Positions 60,744 to 64,000 of a stretch of 64,000 nucleotides of DNA are shown one piece after another. Location: positions 2,988,001-3,052,000 of the forward strand of contig AP025689.1 of assembly GCA_023168345.1 (NCBI GenBank), in the 5' to 3' direction. Position 1 is the stretch's first letter. The number at the start of each line of letters is the position of its first letter. A model generated the notes under the pieces. The model was not told where the DNA came from and did not search any database. It saw nothing but the letters and a program-made list of their open reading frames with translations. Origin of the DNA: Lysinibacillus sp. PLM2. GTDB taxonomy: Bacteria; Bacillota; Bacilli; Bacillales_A; Planococcaceae. A program made the position numbers and the translations under genes.

Positions 60744-62927
60744 CTACAAAAGAGATAAATCATTCTCTAAAAATTCATTAACAAACTTAAATGATTCTGA
60801 TGATTTAAAACCATTTTTCTCGTATTTAGATTTAGCTCCAAAAGAGCTTGCCTCCCATCTTATTGCTAATCTAATTAAGAATTTGAAAAACAACTGCTTA
60901 TAATTATCTTTTTTAATTTCAATACTTTCTTCATTATTAGTAATAAATTCTCCTTCAAATATTGGATGTGAGTAATTAATATTACTAAAATCTATTTTTT
61001 CTTTTATTACTTCTCGAGAAAAGTCCTCTAATATCTGTTCATTTAGTAAAGAATGTAACCAACATTGATAAAACCAACAGGCTAAAATATAGTCACTACC
61101 ATATGTTACAATTGCCTTTAGTGATTGAATTTCAACACCTTCAAGTTCCTTATCTATTTTAAATTTACCATTTAGTGAATTATGGTGTTTTTTAAATTTC
61201 TCGAGATCTTCATTTTTCAAAATCTTTGCTATTTCTTTAATATTTTCATTTATAATTCTATCCATTTTTATAGCACTATTTAAAAATGAATAATTACTTT
61301 CAAAATACTCTTGAAACTCCTTCGGACATTCTTCTGGTACTTCAGCTTCTTCTAGTTCCTCAATTAATTCGGATACTTTTTGTGCTGCATGTACTGTTTC
61401 CTCTTCCTTTTTCATTTGCTCTAAGATAGATTTTTCGTTAAATAGTCCATTAAATATTGAATCTTCATCAAAAATAATTAGCGATCCTTTTTTTGAAGTC
61501 TTCTCGAGCTGTTCCGACTTTTTTTGAGATCCAAACAACCCAGGATTTTTCTTTGAAATTATTGTTAACATTCTCATTACATTTTCTAGAGAATAGCTCT
61601 TAAAATCCTCAGACTCAACTTCTCCACGACGAATAATAGAAAAGCGATTATCCATTTTTAAAGCATAATAATTATTAATATTTTGTACAAACAAAGAAGC
61701 AAGCGAGATGTCTTCCATCCGCATAGGTTTTTGACGATTTAATGCAACTGTTATCTTATTAGTAATTTCTGATACTTTACTTTGATTATCATCAGAATAA
61801 TAAATAATTCGTAATAGTACATCAGATTTACTCTTAGCATTATTAATACTAAATATGTTGGTTTTAATTTTTACAATTAATTCTTTATCAGCTATTCCAA
61901 TATTATTTTCATTACAAAATGTTTCCAAAAACTTTTTGAAATCAAAACTTTTTAGTTGTAAATTCGCTTTTATATACTCTTTTAACTTTATTTTAAAAAT
62001 ATCAATTTTAACTTTTAAACTGTTGGGACAGAATTTAATAAACTCTTCAACAAAAGAATCAAGATTATTATTATTTAAAATTTCCTCAAAAAATTTCTTA
62101 TCTTTTCTTTTATTATCATCAAAGAAAAATTTACTTGCAGCTGTGATAGTCTGAGCACCATTTATAACAGAAATATTCCATCGATTATGGTTATCATTAT
62201 ATAAATCTTTTAATTTTAATTCGTCATTTGCCGTTAAATCTAATGTAGATTGATCCGCAATAATTGTAATACCATTGTTTAGAAACCAGAATTCTTCAGG
62301 ATTATATTGAAGTGTTTCTATTATTTCTGTTGTTACTTCTAACAAATCCTGCTTTTTGTCCAAACCTATACGTAAATTTTCCTTAAATAGGGAATCACCT
62401 ATTTTATTATATAAATTAACAATATCAAACAAGTTTGCTGTAAACACTAAACCTTCTGTCCTTGGTTCTGTTAAAGCGTTTGCTTGTGTAGCTCTAAACC
62501 GATCTTGAATTTTTATCTCTAATGTTTCTATCTTGTTGGGTATAGCAATAAATTCATAACTTTCTTTAATATGACGTCCAGTACGTTCATGAAGGTATCT
62601 AGCAATTTTAGTCTTTATACTAGACAATTTCTTTTTAAAAAATATATTATTAGGCAGTAAGTATTTTTGTTCAATAGATTCTACAAGAATTAAAAACTCT
62701 ATAGAGTCAAATTCAATTCCGTTTAATTCATTTAAAGTTTCACCTTGTTCAACAAACTTTCCGAAATTCTCATTATTACTCGAACTATAAATATCATATA
62801 AAAATAACTGCTTTGAATTTTTATCAAAATAAAAATGTTTATTCTCTTCATATTGTGTATTTTCAAAGTTTTTAGCTTCTAAATATAAATTAATAAATTC
62901 TTCAATCGAAGAAACATAATCTATCAT
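60744..62927 (-). CDS. AIPR-family (abortive infection phage resistance) protein
   Basis: A 727-residue cytoplasmic protein, very AT-rich even for this genome. The AIPR domain occupies about residues 145-450: SLFKENLRIGL near 180, PEEFWFLNNGITIIADQST and NRWNISVINGAQTITAASKF are its conserved blocks. The C-terminal 280 residues are helical and charged (including KKEEETVHAAQKVSELIEEL, possibly coiled coil), with no recognised domain. AIPR proteins are linked to phage resistance and to restriction-type loci. GAGGAGG precedes ATG 62927, and the gene lies 27 bp after the FRG gene, so the two form an operon. A nuclease-like or abortive-infection role is inference. Confidence 0.85.
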   Translation of the reverse strand: MIDYVSSIEEFINLYLEAKNFENTQYEENKHFYFDKNSKQLFLYDIYSSSNNENFGKFVEQGETLNELNGIEFDSIEFLILVESIEQKYLLPNNIFFKKKLSSIKTKIARYLHERTGRHIKESYEFIAIPNKIETLEIKIQDRFRATQANALTEPRTEGLVFTANLFDIVNLYNKIGDSLFKENLRIGLDKKQDLLEVTTEIIETLQYNPEEFWFLNNGITIIADQSTLDLTANDELKLKDLYNDNHNRWNISVINGAQTITAASKFFFDDNKRKDKKFFEEILNNNNLDSFVEEFIKFCPNSLKVKIDIFKIKLKEYIKANLQLKSFDFKKFLETFCNENNIGIADKELIVKIKTNIFSINNAKSKSDVLLRIIYYSDDNQSKVSEITNKITVALNRQKPMRMEDISLASLFVQNINNYYALKMDNRFSIIRRGEVESEDFKSYSLENVMRMLTIISKKNPGLFGSQKKSEQLEKTSKKGSLIIFDEDSIFNGLFNEKSILEQMKKEEETVHAAQKVSELIEELEEAEVPEECPKEFQEYFESNYSFLNSAIKMDRIINENIKEIAKILKNEDLEKFKKHHNSLNGKFKIDKELEGVEIQSLKAIVTYGSDYILACWFYQCWLHSLLNEQILEDFSREVIKEKIDFSNINYSHPIFEGEFITNNEESIEIKKDNYKQLFFKFLIRLAIRWEASSFGAKSKYEKNGFKSSESFKFVNEFLENDLSLL

Positions 62928-62954
62928 CTTTGTGCCTCCTCTACATATTGACTG

Positions 62955-64000
62955 TTATTCTTCAATTATGAAATAGTTAATTGGTGGAGCTTGAATACCA
63001 AATCTATCATTTAGATATTTATGTAGTTTATTAACATACTCATTAAATTGTTTAATTAGTTCCTGTTTTTCTTTTTCATCTATTTTAAATTCTGAATTAT
63101 CTAACGCTAATTTATAATAATTTTTAAACAGGTTCACTGGTTCAAAAATAGAATCAAAGTTCTTTACTTTATCAATCCCATCATTTTGTAAACCGGAAAT
63201 AAATTTATTTATCCGATATTCACATTCCATTTCCAAATCATTAATTAAAAGTCTTATTTCATTCGCATAAGAAAACTGCAACGCATTTATATTTTTTATT
63301 TTATCCAAAATGTTATCTACGTTATTTGTCATCTCTGGATACATAGACCCCATGTTTATGTTAAACATGCTTGAGAGCTCTCTTCTAATTTTCCCCTTTA
63401 AAGATGGACAAATTTCAAGTTTAGTTTTTATGCGTTCTGGTAAAGAAAAGGCTTTATTTCCATAAAAGAGAATAAATGCACCTTGCTGAGCAATAATTCT
63501 ATCATTTTGAGATGTATGATCTAATAACTTATATGTATTAGAAAAAAGCTTCTCATTTCTTAATGGAGAGTTGTCCAATAATAAATTTTCATAAATATCA
63601 TGCACACTTGATGATGCTGGTGAGTACATTTTTGGTATGTTAAATAGATATACCACGCCGTGCTTATCATCATAAGCAGTTACTTTTTCTGTATAATGAG
63701 GAGTAACTGCAAAAAATAATGCCACTAAAGCATTGTAAGTGACATCTAATAACCTACTTGGAAATCCTCCATGTTGCGCTTCAATAGCAGTTTCAAAATA
63801 AGAGTTATTTACTGCATATTTCCTTGCGGACATTGTGTTTAGAATATTAATTTCAATATTTTTTTCAATATCTAAATTAAAATTTCTAAAAATATTAGGC
63901 TGGCAAGCAGTCTCTTTGAAATCTCGAGCCTCTCCTCTATAAACCAAAATACTCGAATTACCCATTTTCGATTTCAAATTAAAAATTTTAGAGATATATG
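62955..64000 (-). CDS. FRG-domain protein, 5' end outside the window
   Basis: The reading frame is open to the right edge (YISKIFNLKSKMGNSSILVY), so the real start lies outside; a TTG at 63977 and an ATG at 63965 are internal candidates without ribosome sites. The FRG domain, named for its Phe-Arg-Gly motif, is clear: VYRGEARDF at the start, the central IEAQHGGFPSRLLDVTYNAL with its continuation VALFFAV, and a later IAQQGAFILFYG. Such proteins occur in defence islands; the biochemical activity is not established. The C-terminal 130 residues are helical with no known domain. The AIPR gene follows 27 bp later. It is probably the first or second gene of a defence operon. Confidence 0.85.
   Translation of the reverse strand, partial: YISKIFNLKSKMGNSSILVYRGEARDFKETACQPNIFRNFNLDIEKNIEINILNTMSARKYAVNNSYFETAIEAQHGGFPSRLLDVTYNALVALFFAVTPHYTEKVTAYDDKHGVVYLFNIPKMYSPASSSVHDIYENLLLDNSPLRNEKLFSNTYKLLDHTSQNDRIIAQQGAFILFYGNKAFSLPERIKTKLEICPSLKGKIRRELSSMFNINMGSMYPEMTNNVDNILDKIKNINALQFSYANEIRLLINDLEMECEYRINKFISGLQNDGIDKVKNFDSIFEPVNLFKNYYKLALDNSEFKIDEKEKQELIKQFNEYVNKLHKYLNDRFGIQAPPINYFIIEE

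Noticed and set aside
1-64000. CRISPR arrays, rRNA genes and complete tRNA genes
   Set aside because: No regularly spaced repeats and no rRNA or full tRNA cloverleaf sequence were found on reading either strand.

Overview
The window looks like chromosomal DNA of a low-GC, Gram-positive Bacillales bacterium, most likely Planococcaceae (Lysinibacillus-like). The evidence is AT-rich DNA, strong AGGAGG-type ribosome sites, Bacillus-type regulators (YtrA-like GntR, XylR, CcpA-type cre boxes), iol and xyl operons of Bacillus type, and IS21 and IS110 elements. No rRNA, complete tRNA or CRISPR array was seen. The genus is an inference.

Layout. 1-4.1 kb: the end of a GDPD-family esterase, then a reverse-strand five-gene ABC operon (permease, GntR repressor, two ATPases, permease) with a promoter whose -10 lies in a perfect inverted repeat. 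4.5-8.3 kb: a stand-alone BRCT protein, a DUF817 membrane protein, an acyl-CoA ligase and an unannotated 23-residue membrane peptide. 8.5-23.2 kb: one long reverse-strand myo-inositol operon. It carries two extra Gfo/Idh dehydrogenases, a sugar ABC importer, a LacI-type regulator and iolG, C, A, D, E, J and B, which is a complete route from inositol to acetyl-CoA plus DHAP. 24-27.4 kb: a Tm-1-like pair (TIM-barrel protein plus UPF0261 protein) next to a regulator in which a second copy of the same TIM barrel is fused to an AraC DNA-binding domain. 27.8-30.5 kb: a VanX/VanY-type lipoprotein, a TraX-like membrane protein and a flavin-binding stress protein. 30.6-41.1 kb: a xylose regulon (xylF, G, H, A, B, a Gfo/Idh dehydrogenase and galM) with a divergent xylR and a clear XylR operator.

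41.1-55.5 kb: an IS110 relic, then a tricarboxylate module: TctBA and TctC transport, a CitA/CitB-type two-component system, an AbrB-type membrane protein, a methylisocitrate lyase (PrpB/MmgF), PrpF and AcnD. No 2-methylcitrate synthase is present, and a complete IS21 element sits between prpB and prpF. This suggests uptake and breakdown of an external tricarboxylate (2-methylcitrate or an aconitate) under catabolite control.

55.5-64 kb: an accessory region. A fragment matching the 3' end of tmRNA (ssrA), followed by a terminator and next to a possible integrase tail, looks like an attachment site. Beyond it lies a candidate defence island: a FRG-domain gene (running off the window edge) in an operon with an AIPR-family gene, and a DUF1643 gene cut in two by a second IS21 element. 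That insertion has a 5-bp target duplication (GATAC), and removing the element restores the DUF1643 reading frame.
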